Source: Planctomycetaceae bacterium (lineage in GTDB: Bacteria; Planctomycetota; Planctomycetia; Pirellulales; Pirellulaceae). From it: a stretch of 15,624 nt of DNA. A program made the position numbers and the translations under genes. Location of the stretch: assembly GCA_007695205.1 (NCBI GenBank), contig REEF01000443.1:1-15624 (forward strand). Direction: 5' to 3'. The first letter of the stretch is position 1; every line of letters starts with the position of its first letter. Below, one piece after another: positions 1 through 6,844 of this stretch. The notes beneath the pieces were generated by a model. It was not told the origin of the DNA, did not search any database, and worked only from the letters and a program-made list of their open reading frames with translations.

Positions 1-34
1 TCGCCACCGCACCGATCCATGGGAACGCGTTCAT
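1..34 (-). CDS. Start of an unidentified gene running off the left edge (partial)
   Basis: On the minus strand an ATG at 34-32 is preceded by a strong Shine-Dalgarno sequence, GGAGA (minus-strand reading of 41-45), with 6 bases between. The frame stays open to the edge and gives MNAFPWIGAVA, a mildly hydrophobic start that could open a signal or membrane segment. Only 11 codons are visible, so no function can be given. If real, the gene is divergent from the prenyltransferase-like gene at 214, and the roughly 180 bases between them would hold both promoters. I see no clear promoter boxes there. The call rests on the ribosome binding site and spacing alone. Confidence 0.4.
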   Translation of the reverse strand, partial: MNAFPWIGAVA

Positions 35-213
35 CAAACTTCTCCAAAAAAAGGGGCAGGGATCACCGTGCGACCAGAATCCGCATCCACCATCCTAAAC
101 GAATCTGGTGTTGGAAGCGACCGAAGCGGCCCGGTTTCTGGGAACGGTCCGGGCGCGTAGAATAATCGCTTTGCGGACGTAGCCCCAACCCTTAAACCTG
201 AACATCGAACCCG

Positions 214-1158
214 ATGCTTTCGTACTTGGCACAATTGGCTTTGCGATTGGCGGCCGCCATGGCGGAATTGCCCGAGTCGTTGCGCGATCGGCATGCGGCG
301 CATTTGCTGGCGGCGCAGGCTGCCGATGGCGGATTCGCTGGGCGGGAAGGGGACAGCGACCTGTACTACACCAGCTTTGGTTTACGATCGTTGTCGATGC
401 TGGGCCAGTTGTACGGAGAACCGGCCGAGCGCGCGGCCCGTTTTTTGCGCAGCCGGCTGGACGGCCGCGAAACGGTCATCGATACGCTCTCGTTGGTCTA
501 CGGCGCGGCGCTGCTGGAGATGTCCGCCGGGATCGACGTGCTGGCCGACGCGCCCAGCGATTGGCGAGACACGCTGGTCCAGCGGCTGGAGCGTTATCGT
601 CGCCCTGACGGCGGCTATGCCAAGGCGTCCGAGGGGCGAGCCAGCAGCACCTACCACAGTTTCCTGGTGCTGCTGTGCCGGGAATTGTTGGACCGACCGC
701 TGCCCGAACCGCAACGGATGGTCGATTTCGTGGTGTCGCAGCAGAGCCCCGAGGGTGGGTTCCGAGAGATCCGAGCGGGAAAGCGAGCGGGGACGAATCC
801 TACGGCGGCGGCGATCGGTGTGTTGAGGATCCTGGACGCCTTGGACCAGAACGTCCGCCACAGTACGATAGAGTTTCTGGTCGGGATGCAAACCGACGAG
901 GGCGGTTTGCGGGCCAACACGCGGATCCCGATCGCCGATTTGTTGAGCAGTATGACCGGAGTGTTGACGCTGGCGGACCTGGGCGGGTTGGATCGGATCG
1001 AACGCGATGCGGCCCGACGATACGTCCTGGCTCTGGAAGGACCTGACGGGGGCTTCCGAGCGGCGGCTTGGGATGACGCGTACGATGTAGAATACACGTT
1101 TTACGGGCTTAGCTGCCTGGCCTTGCTGACCGCCGACACAGCGGACGCGGCGGGCTGA
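214..1158 (+). CDS. Prenyltransferase beta-subunit-like repeat protein (squalene cyclase/PFTB superfamily)
   Basis: A 314-residue protein built of alpha-alpha barrel repeats with the QxxDGGF-type signature of protein prenyltransferase beta subunits and terpene cyclases. Repeat cores are seen at D38-GGF, D132-GGY, E180-GGF, E229-GGL and D278-GGF, each followed by an aromatic-rich helix such as DLYYTSFGLRSL. The length matches Rab geranylgeranyltransferase beta subunits (about 330). By eye alignment to those enzymes, the zinc-binding Asp is kept (D242), but the Cys position is Leu244 and the His position is Tyr294, so classical zinc-dependent prenyl transfer is doubtful. No signal peptide is seen, so it is probably cytoplasmic. 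The ATG at 214 lacks a clear Shine-Dalgarno site; it is preferred over the ATG at 259 because the N-terminal helix before the first repeat is typical. It lies 43 bases before a LolD-type ATPase gene, so they are probably co-transcribed. The substrate is unknown. Confidence 0.8.
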   Translation: MLSYLAQLALRLAAAMAELPESLRDRHAAHLLAAQAADGGFAGREGDSDLYYTSFGLRSLSMLGQLYGEPAERAARFLRSRLDGRETVIDTLSLVYGAALLEMSAGIDVLADAPSDWRDTLVQRLERYRRPDGGYAKASEGRASSTYHSFLVLLCRELLDRPLPEPQRMVDFVVSQQSPEGGFREIRAGKRAGTNPTAAAIGVLRILDALDQNVRHSTIEFLVGMQTDEGGLRANTRIPIADLLSSMTGVLTLADLGGLDRIERDAARRYVLALEGPDGGFRAAAWDDAYDVEYTFYGLSCLALLTADTADAAG

Positions 1159-1201
1159 ATCGGGCGCACCGATAGCAATAAGACTCAGGAGATCCAAGAC
1201 C

Positions 1202-1882
1202 ATGTCGGGATTGGTCGTCGAATCCGTTACGAAACAGTTTCCCACGCGCGGCGAACCGCTGGTCGTGCTGCGCGAAACCAGCCTGCGATTGACGGCGGGC
1301 CAGAATGTGGCCATCCTGGGGCCCAGCGGGTCGGGCAAGAGCACGCTGCTGCACCTGCTGGGCACGCTGGATCGCCCGACCAGCGGGACCGTGGAACTGG
1401 ACGGCCAGGATCCGTTTAAGTTGGACGAGCCGCAGTTGGCTCGATTCCGCAACCGGCACATCGGGTTCGTTTTCCAGGATCATCATCTGCTGCCCCAATT
1501 GTCCGCCCTAGAAAATGTGCTGCTCCCCACCATCGCTGATGGCCGTCCTGATGCCACGGAACTCCAGCGAGCCAAGGAGTTGTTGAACCGAGTCGGGTTG
1601 GGCGAACGCATGGACCACCGACCGGCGGAACTGTCCGGCGGCGAACGGCAGCGGGTGGGCGTCGCACGCGCTTTGGTCCGCCAGCCCAAACTGCTGTTGG
1701 CCGATGAACCGACCGGGAACCTGGACCGCCAAAGCGGCTTGTCGGTCGGTCGCTTGCTGGTCGAACTGCAACAGCAGGAAAACGCCATGCTGGTCGTCGT
1801 TACCCACAGCCCCGAATTGGCCAACCTGCTGGACCAACGTTACGAATTGGTCGACGGAACGCTGGAACCCCAGAATCAATAA
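1202..1882 (+). CDS. lolD: ABC transporter ATP-binding protein, LolD/MacB type
   Basis: A 226-residue nucleotide-binding subunit of the LolD/MacB/FtsE group, which powers FtsX-like permeases for lipoprotein release or other envelope work. All catalytic motifs are intact: Walker A GPSGSGKST (40-48), Q-loop Gln92 in FVFQDHHLLP, ABC signature LSGGE (144-148), Walker B LLLADEP ending at Glu169 with the D-loop NLD, and switch His202 in VVTHS. Size and the PTSGTVELDG segment fit a single-domain LolD. The ATG at 1202 has a good ribosome site (CAGGAGA, 1186-1192). It follows the prenyltransferase-like gene by 43 bases. No FtsX/LolCE-type permease gene lies nearby: the next kilobase is repeats and then secretion genes. 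The partner is therefore elsewhere, or was separated from the operon. The symbol is by family; true lipoprotein-sorting function is not shown. Confidence 0.9.
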   Translation: MSGLVVESVTKQFPTRGEPLVVLRETSLRLTAGQNVAILGPSGSGKSTLLHLLGTLDRPTSGTVELDGQDPFKLDEPQLARFRNRHIGFVFQDHHLLPQLSALENVLLPTIADGRPDATELQRAKELLNRVGLGERMDHRPAELSGGERQRVGVARALVRQPKLLLADEPTGNLDRQSGLSVGRLLVELQQQENAMLVVVTHSPELANLLDQRYELVDGTLEPQNQ

Positions 1883-1930
1883 CGGGCTCACAGCACTGAT
1901 CGCGCCACCCGTGTCAGAAGAGCGGCCCCC

Positions 1931-2113
1931 CACGCGTCCCGCCCCCCACCGGTGGAGGCCAGGTTTGGAAACTACGTGGTCAGGCGTAAATGACACAAAC
2001 TGAACACCCCACGTCAGACCCCGTCTTCTGACACTATTGTTCCGGAGCGTCTCGATGGCACCACCGTCTGCATTCAGCCGTCGGAAGACGATAGGTGCCA
2101 CCCACCTTTTGTC
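1931..2113 (+). repeat. Long intergenic direct repeat, copy A
   Basis: About 183 bases, from CACGCGTCCCGCCCCCCACC to CCACCCACCTTTTGTC, nearly identical to copy B at 2376-2575. The differences are a few substitutions, one single-base gap, and one missing short unit near the right end. It contains a small hairpin (GTCAGA at 2014-2019 pairing with TCTGAC just downstream), the motif ACAAACTGAACAC that recurs at the right edge of the window, and one short AGGTGCCACCCACCT unit at its end. There is no open frame of interest. It is probably a non-autonomous dispersed element. Confidence 0.85.
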
Positions 2114-2141
2114 CAAAAGATAGGTGCCACCCACCTTTTGT
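2091..2141 (+). repeat. Two tandem short units (ATAGGTGCCACCCACCTTTT), forward
   Basis: Two copies of ATAGGTGCCACCCACCTTTT start at 2091 and 2120, separated by a short A-rich linker. The core AGGTGCCACCCACCT carries its own small inverted repeat (AGGTG, five bases, CACCT). The first copy is the right end of long repeat A. Two reverse copies at 2324-2362 face these, bracketing about 180 bases of unrelated DNA. Confidence 0.85.
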
Positions 2142-2323
2142 TTTCCAGGTAGCAACGGAAACGACGGCCATCAAAACCTGCCGACCCACCGACCGTTTCT
2201 GCGGCCGATTTCGCGCCGCATGTTTGAGGCACTCGCATGCGTCGACGAATTGGTACTTCTGGCCCGTGGCGAATGCGATTCAATCCAGGCAGTATCCGAA
2301 CCGACTGGGAAGGGAGGACTGTT

Positions 2324-2362
2324 AGGTGGGTGGCACATATCAGTTAGGTGGGTGGCACCTAT
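2324..2362 (-). repeat. Two short units in reverse orientation
   Basis: AGGTGGGTGGCACATAT (2324-2340, one mismatch) and AGGTGGGTGGCACCTAT (2346-2362) are reverse complements of the unit at 2091 and 2120. They could pair with those forward copies across about 180 bases. They lie just before long repeat B. Confidence 0.85.
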
Positions 2363-2375
2363 CACACCGCACCCA

Positions 2376-2575
2376 CACGCGTCCTGCCCCCCACCGGTGG
2401 GTTTCAGGTTTGGAAACTACGTGGTCGGGCGTAAATGACACAAACTGAACACCCCACGTCAGACCCCCTCTTCTGACACTATTGTTCCGTGAGCGTCTCG
2501 ATGGCATCACCGTCTGCATTCAGCCGTCGGAAGACGATAGGTGCCACCGACGATAGGTGCCACCCACCTTTTGTC
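2376..2575 (+). repeat. Long intergenic direct repeat, copy B
   Basis: Same element and orientation as copy A at 1931-2113, about 445 bases downstream. It differs by scattered substitutions (for example GGTGGGTTTCAGG against GGTGGAGGCCAGG) and by an extra partial short unit (GATAGGTGCCACC, 2536-2548) just before the terminal unit. The close identity implies a fairly recent duplication or two insertions of one family. Confidence 0.85.
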
Positions 2576-2602
2576 CCAGAAGATAGGTGGGTGGCACCTA
2601 TC
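2552..2602. repeat. Perfect 18-bp hairpin made of two opposed short units
   Basis: GATAGGTGCCACCCACCT (2552-2569) is the exact reverse complement of AGGTGGGTGGCACCTATC (2585-2602), with a 15-base loop. The left arm is the last unit of long repeat B and the right arm a reverse unit directly after it. No T-run follows either side, so this is not a classical intrinsic terminator. REP-type palindromes are the closest known analogue; the role is unknown. Confidence 0.85.
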
Positions 2603-2714
2603 ATTGGGTGCATGCGTCGGCGAACCTAGGACAGGGGGGGTCGAGGCGGCTAGAACAACGGAAAACGAGCCACCGCTTGCAATGCTATCGGCGACATGGG
2701 TTAATTCGGGTGCT

Positions 2715-2744
2715 TTGAGACGTTTAAACGACTTGCGTTATTAT
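2715..2744 (+). promoter_or_regulatory. Sigma70-like promoter for the secretion operon, with a palindrome in the spacer
   Basis: TTGAGA (2715-2720) and TATTAT (2739-2744) each match the sigma70 consensus at five of six positions, with an 18-base spacer. They sit in the only AT-rich patch before gspF and would give a leader of about 130 bases. The spacer begins with the perfect 10-base palindrome CGTTTAAACG (2721-2730), placed where a repressor could act. Identified by eye only. Confidence 0.45.
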
Positions 2745-2883
2745 TTTTGGTTGCGAAGAATTTAAGGGCGGCTTGGTGGGCAACCGATAACGGAAAGCGA
2801 GTCGCTTCGTAGTCGCTGGACGTGCGTCCGGAGTTTGTTGCGAACCTACTTTCACAAGACCGCCTGGATCGCCTGATTATACG

Positions 2884-4086
2884 ATGCCCAACTTTGCCTA
2901 TGCAGCTCGCGACCGCTCCGGTCGAGCCCTTCGTGGTTCGGTCGAAGCGCCCACGCCCACGGCGGCGGCGGACGATCTGCGCAATCGCGGCTGGGTGGTG
3001 GTCCAGATACGTCCCGAGGCGGCTCGGGCGGACCGTAGTTCGTCTGGCGGAACTAGCTGGATGCCGATCCGATCCAGTGACATCGAGGTCAGTCTGCGGC
3101 AGTTGGCCGTCATGTTGCGCAGCGGTCTGACGTTGTTGAACGCGCTGCAGACGGTCGCCGAGCAGGCACCGCGTGCAACCGTCCGTCGCGTTTGGACCGA
3201 TGTTTCCCGACGTATCCAAGAGGGTTCCGGGCTGGCCGAAGCCATGGCGCTGCATCCTCAGTTTTCTGCGCTGGTGGTGCAATTGGTCCGGGTCGGCGAG
3301 CAGACGGGCCATCTGGAGACTGTGCTGGTCCGAGCGGCCAGCGGTTTGGAGCAACGGCGCAAGCTGCGGATGCAACTGGTCAGCGCCTTGACCTACCCCG
3401 CGATCGTCCTGGTGGCATCGATCGGTGTGACGATTTTTATGATGGTCAGCGTCATTCCCAAACTGCAGCAGTTCCTGGGCGCGATGGGTCGGCAGTTGCC
3501 GCCGATGACCCAATTGCTGGTGGATATCAGCACCGTGGTGAACATGTATTGGCTGCACGGCGCGGTGATTTCCGTGTTGATTGTCGGCATCATCGCAGGC
3601 ATGCGTTCGTGGCCGCCCAGCCGGTTCTGGATGGATCGGCAACTGGTCCGGGTTCCGGTCATCGGGATCTTGAATCGGTTGGCGGGCACCGTCCTGGTAT
3701 CGCGAGGTCTGTCGACGTTGTTGCGCAGTGGGGTGACGTTGCTGGAGAGTCTGCGGACGGTCGAGCGTCTGACCACGAACCGGTATCTGGCCAACCGGGT
3801 CGCTCAAGCTCGCGACGCGGTCATGCAAGGCGGCGCGTTGGCGTCGCCGTTGGCGGCCGAGCGGGCTTTTATGCCGATGTTGGCGGGGATGGTGGCGGTC
3901 GGTGAATCGGCCGGGACGCTGGACGAGGTGTTGGAAGAGGTGGCCCGTTTTTATGAAGAGGAACTACAGCGGGCGATCGCTCGTCTGGCCTCGCTTGTAG
4001 AGCCCGCAATCATCCTGGTGGTGGGTGGTGTCGTCGGTTTTGTCTATATCGCGTTCTTCATGGCGCTGTTCGCAGCCGCCGCTTAG
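2884..4086 (+). CDS. gspF: Type II secretion system inner-membrane protein GspF
   Basis: A 400-residue polytopic inner-membrane protein of the GspF/PilC family, the platform that couples the cytoplasmic assembly ATPase to pseudopilus or pilus growth. The N-terminus MPNFAYAARDRSGRALRGSVEAP is typical of the family. Two T2SSF domains are visible, about 66-190 and 270-395, each with the conserved pattern seen in LVRVGEQTGHLETVL (134-148) and MVAVGESAGTLDEVL (336-350). Three membrane segments fall at about 170-193, 219-241 and 372-397, the usual topology and length. The ATG at 2884 is chosen from the conserved N-terminus; the Shine-Dalgarno site is weak. It opens a tight operon with the GspC-like protein 7 bases downstream and then the secretin. 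The GspE ATPase that normally partners it is not in this window. GspF and PilC cannot be told apart with certainty from sequence alone. Confidence 0.92.
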   Translation: MPNFAYAARDRSGRALRGSVEAPTPTAAADDLRNRGWVVVQIRPEAARADRSSSGGTSWMPIRSSDIEVSLRQLAVMLRSGLTLLNALQTVAEQAPRATVRRVWTDVSRRIQEGSGLAEAMALHPQFSALVVQLVRVGEQTGHLETVLVRAASGLEQRRKLRMQLVSALTYPAIVLVASIGVTIFMMVSVIPKLQQFLGAMGRQLPPMTQLLVDISTVVNMYWLHGAVISVLIVGIIAGMRSWPPSRFWMDRQLVRVPVIGILNRLAGTVLVSRGLSTLLRSGVTLLESLRTVERLTTNRYLANRVAQARDAVMQGGALASPLAAERAFMPMLAGMVAVGESAGTLDEVLEEVARFYEEELQRAIARLASLVEPAIILVVGGVVGFVYIAFFMALFAAAA

Positions 4087-4093
4087 GAATCCC

Positions 4094-4594
4094 ATGACCA
4101 GAATCATCACCACCACCTTCGTGCTGATCGCGTTAGCCGCCACGGGCTGGGCTTTTACCGGGAACGATTCCATGGCTCGCCAGAACGACACACGAACTGA
4201 CGAACAAGCACCAGCGCAGGAAGCACAAGACCCGCAACGCCCGCCGCGGGACCCGAACGTCCTGCGGGACCCGAACGTCCTGCGGGACCCGACCGAGCCG
4301 GGTGACGAGATGCGTGACCTGGTCGCTCCGCTGCGAATGGGCCAGCCCGGCGGTCCCCACGGCCTGGCGGTCCCGCGAGTGACGTTGAAAGGTCGCATCA
4401 TCGGACCGACGCAGCCGCCTGCGGCGATCATCGATCTGCAGGATTCCGTGTACGTCGTCTATCCGGACAGTGAATTGACGGTGGAAGCGGCCGATTCGCC
4501 GCTGGGCGGGCTTACCCTGCGAGTGACCGATATCAGTATTTCGGAAGTCCGCATCGAGGTCTTGCCGTTGCGCAAGGTACTGATCTTACGTTGA
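4094..4594 (+). CDS. Small exported GspC/PilP-like protein of the secretion operon
   Basis: A 166-residue protein with an N-terminal hydrophobic segment (about 4-22), a charged, proline-rich linker (about 35-75) and a compact beta-rich C-terminal domain (about 93-166) beginning VTLKGRIIGPTQPPAAIIDL and ending in KVLILR. The pattern of that domain (a strand, an 'AIIDLQDSVYVVYPDSEL' turn, then 'LRVTDISISEVRI' strands) resembles the HR domain of GspC and PilP, which links the inner-membrane platform to the secretin. Its place between gspF and the secretin gene supports this, but the match is by pattern, not search. The linker contains a perfect 18-base tandem duplication (4250-4285) encoding RDPNVL twice. 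The ATG at 4094 follows the gspF stop by 7 bases. Alternative: an unrelated periplasmic accessory protein. Confidence 0.65.
   Translation: MTRIITTTFVLIALAATGWAFTGNDSMARQNDTRTDEQAPAQEAQDPQRPPRDPNVLRDPNVLRDPTEPGDEMRDLVAPLRMGQPGGPHGLAVPRVTLKGRIIGPTQPPAAIIDLQDSVYVVYPDSELTVEAADSPLGGLTLRVTDISISEVRIEVLPLRKVLILR
4250..4294 (+). repeat. In-frame 18-bp tandem duplication in the GspC-like gene
   Basis: The unit GACCCGAACGTCCTGCGG occurs at 4250-4267 and again, identically, at 4268-4285, followed by a partial third copy (GACCCGACC). It encodes DPNVLR repeats in the linker. Perfect identity suggests recent slippage; the reading frame is preserved. Confidence 0.9.
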
Positions 4595-4662
4595 ACCATC
4601 GGTTCCGATCCGGCTGGGCGAGCCGCGATCGGCAACCGAGCCTTATCGTCGAAGAAAGTCAG

Positions 4663-6843
4663 ATGTCCATGGATGGACCCATCAATCGACTGATGCTCCC
4701 GATCCTGTTCGCCGTCCTGTTGGCCGGCCCGGTGGCTGACGCGCAGTACCATGCGCCGCTTGTCGAGGTTCCGTTCACGGACTCCAACGCGGATGACGAT
4801 GTGTCGGGTGACGCACCTCGCAATGCGCCGCGTCCTGCTGCCAAGCCGATCCCTCAAGCACCCACGCTGGCTTGGCCCGAAGCGGACGGCCCGTTGCCCG
4901 AATGGATCCCCAGGGGCCCCAGACAACCGGCCGAACAACGGAACCCCGGTCCGGTGTTCGAATTGTTCGAGTTTCGGGATCTACCGTTGAGTGACGCTTT
5001 ACGTTTGTTTTCCGAGCAGACGGGCATGAACGCCGTCGCTTCGCGCGAGGCCGGCGAGAAACGGGTCTCGCTGTATCTGCGGCACGTCACGCCTGCCGCC
5101 GCGATCCAAGCGCTGGCTAAATCGAACCATCTGTGGACTCGCACCGACCCCGAGAGCGGTGTGCTGCACGTATCGACCACCGAAGAATACGATCGCGACC
5201 TGGCCACGTTCCGCGACGAGCAGACTCAGGTGTTCACCCTGCTGTACCCCAACCCCATCGACGTCGCTCGCACCATCCAGAGCATCTTCGGCGACCGCGT
5301 GCTGATGACGTTGGACCAGCAGATGTGGGACGATCAGTTCCAGGACTTGATGCAGCGTTTCATGCGATTCGATATCGTCGACGAACGCGCCGAAGGTTTG
5401 GGTTTGTTCGGCACCGAGGGCCGTGGTGCCGGCGGGATGGGCGGTGCCCGTGGCGGCATGGGTGGCATGGGTGGCATGGGCGGCATGGGCGGCATGGGTA
5501 TGGGCGGTGGGAGCTTCGGGCGCAATCGCGGCCAAGGGTTTGCGCGCGGCGTCGCCGGGATGGGATTGCAAGCGACGCGAGATCTGCCGCGACTGGAACG
5601 GTTCGCAGAATTGTCGCCGGACGAGATCGCCGTGTTGGAACAATACTACGCGCGACAAGATATGGAAATGGATCAAGCCCGATTGGAAGAGCTGCTGCGT
5701 CGCCGACGGGCCTTGATCTATGTGGCCGTCATCCAAAGGAACAACCAGTTGATCGTACGCACCAGCGACGAACGCACGATGGAACAGATCGTCGAGCTGA
5801 TCGCCCAACTGGATGTCCCCACCCCGCTGGTGCTGCTGGAGGTAAAGATCCTGTCGGTTGCTTTGGGCGACGGTTTCCACTCGGTGTTCGATTACCAGTT
5901 TTCCGATCGCGGGACACTGGCGGGCAGTTTCACCACCGGCAATATCCTGCCGCCTGCATCGGACAACCCTGCTCGGATCGAACCGCCGCGAGGCCGCCGC
6001 GATTCACCCATCTCGCCCGAGACCTCCAGCGCCTGGAACAACATAGCCAGCCCGGAGGATTTGACCTTCCAGTTTGTCAACGACAATTTCCGGTTCCGCA
6101 TGCAGTTATTGGAGAGCAAGAATCGCGTGACCACGCTGGCCTCGCCCCTGCTGTTGACGGCCAACAACGAAGTCAGCCGCATCTTCATCGGGCAGACCGA
6201 ACCGTTTACGATCGGATTCGAGTCGCCTCAGATCGTGGCCACCGGCGTGACGCAAACGAATCTGGCGGGCACTCCGATCACGGAACTGCGCGACGTGGGC
6301 CAGTTGCTGATGATCACGCCCAGCATCAACGCCGACCGCACGGTCACGTTGCGGATCGCCCAGCAACAATCGCGGAAGAACGCGGGCGGCGCCAACATCC
6401 CCGTGCTGGACGCCGAAGGCCGAGTGCAGCAGGTGGCGGTCGATACCGTGGCTCGTCAGACGGCCAGCGGCACGATCGTGGGCAAAGACGGCTTGATGGT
6501 CGCCCTGGGTGGGTTGATCGAAGAGGAGGTCAGCGACGTGCGAGCCGAGGTGCCGGTGATCGGCAAGCTGCCGGTGGTGGGCTTCTTCTTCCGGCGCCAA
6601 GCAACCGTGCGGGAACGCCGCGAGACGATCATCATGGTCCGCCCGCATGTCTTCAACACGCCGCCCGAATCGGCGGCGATCAGCGAATCGCTGGTTCGGG
6701 AAATGAGCGTGCATCCCAACACTTACAACATGCAAAGCACGCTGGGCACGCACGCACCCTGGGAGGTCGCGCGACCCGATCCGCCGTGCAACATGCACGA
6801 GAATACGTTCCGCTTCCACAGCGTCCGACCGCGAAGGTACTGA
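4663..6843 (+). CDS. gspD: Secretin, GspD/PilQ family, with Gly-Met-rich insert
   Basis: A 726-residue outer-membrane channel protein. From the ATG at 4663 it has a signal peptide (hydrophobic 11-22, likely cleavage after VADA, about residue 27). An N0/STN-like domain (about 98-172, VFELFEFRDLPLSDALRLFS) follows, then an N1-like domain (about 187-240), a glycine/methionine-rich low-complexity stretch (257-284), a charged helical segment (about 310-350), another N-type domain (351-385) and the secretin C domain (about 386-680). The secretin hallmark VPVIGKLPVVGFFF lies at 630-643. The frame also opens at a TTG overlapping the previous stop (4591), but that would put 24 polar residues before the signal peptide; GAAGAAAG upstream of 4663 is a passable ribosome site. 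It is third in the gspF operon, and the next gene begins one base after its stop. Type II secretion and type IV pilus roles cannot be separated here. Confidence 0.92.
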   Translation: MSMDGPINRLMLPILFAVLLAGPVADAQYHAPLVEVPFTDSNADDDVSGDAPRNAPRPAAKPIPQAPTLAWPEADGPLPEWIPRGPRQPAEQRNPGPVFELFEFRDLPLSDALRLFSEQTGMNAVASREAGEKRVSLYLRHVTPAAAIQALAKSNHLWTRTDPESGVLHVSTTEEYDRDLATFRDEQTQVFTLLYPNPIDVARTIQSIFGDRVLMTLDQQMWDDQFQDLMQRFMRFDIVDERAEGLGLFGTEGRGAGGMGGARGGMGGMGGMGGMGGMGMGGGSFGRNRGQGFARGVAGMGLQATRDLPRLERFAELSPDEIAVLEQYYARQDMEMDQARLEELLRRRRALIYVAVIQRNNQLIVRTSDERTMEQIVELIAQLDVPTPLVLLEVKILSVALGDGFHSVFDYQFSDRGTLAGSFTTGNILPPASDNPARIEPPRGRRDSPISPETSSAWNNIASPEDLTFQFVNDNFRFRMQLLESKNRVTTLASPLLLTANNEVSRIFIGQTEPFTIGFESPQIVATGVTQTNLAGTPITELRDVGQLLMITPSINADRTVTLRIAQQQSRKNAGGANIPVLDAEGRVQQVAVDTVARQTASGTIVGKDGLMVALGGLIEEEVSDVRAEVPVIGKLPVVGFFFRRQATVRERRETIIMVRPHVFNTPPESAAISESLVREMSVHPNTYNMQSTLGTHAPWEVARPDPPCNMHENTFRFHSVRPRRY
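5431..5514 (+). repeat. Coding GGM microsatellite in the secretin gene
   Basis: Nine-base units of the GGCATGGGT type repeat with third-position variation (GGT/GGC), encoding a run of Gly-Gly-Met. It sits between the N-domains of the secretin, so it would be a flexible periplasmic loop. Length could vary by slippage without loss of frame. Confidence 0.85.
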
Positions 6844-6844
6844 A

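Larger units (their letters stand above)
1883..2883. other. 1-kb intergenic region rich in repeats, no credible gene
   Basis: No open frame here has recognisable protein features; the frames present run through repeats and change between repeat copies. The region holds two long direct repeats (1931-2113 and 2376-2575), seven short units scattered in both orientations, and a promoter-like pair of boxes at 2715-2744. The segment between the long repeats (2142-2323) is not recognisable; it contains GCATGCGTCGACGAA at about 2235, resembling GCATGCGTCGGCGAA near 2610, perhaps a further decayed repeat. From 2604 to 2700 and from 2745 to 2883 I see nothing else. Confidence 0.7.

Noticed and set aside
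382..1461. Long minus-strand open frame opposite the prenyltransferase and ATPase genes
   Set aside because: It is a shadow in GC-rich DNA: it overlaps two clear genes, its composition is arginine- and glutamine-rich, and it has no recognisable domain.
2095..2438. Short open frames through the repeat region (76 and 104 codons)
   Set aside because: They read through repeat units and give low-complexity peptides such as PPTFC repeats, with no ribosome site and no family likeness.
2091..2603. Possible CRISPR array from repeated 15-23 base units
   Set aside because: Spacing is irregular, orientations are mixed, there are no uniform spacers, and no cas genes are nearby.
2701..3828. Minus-strand open frame opposite gspF
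   Set aside because: Antisense shadow rich in Gln, His and Arg; it crosses the promoter region and has no family features.
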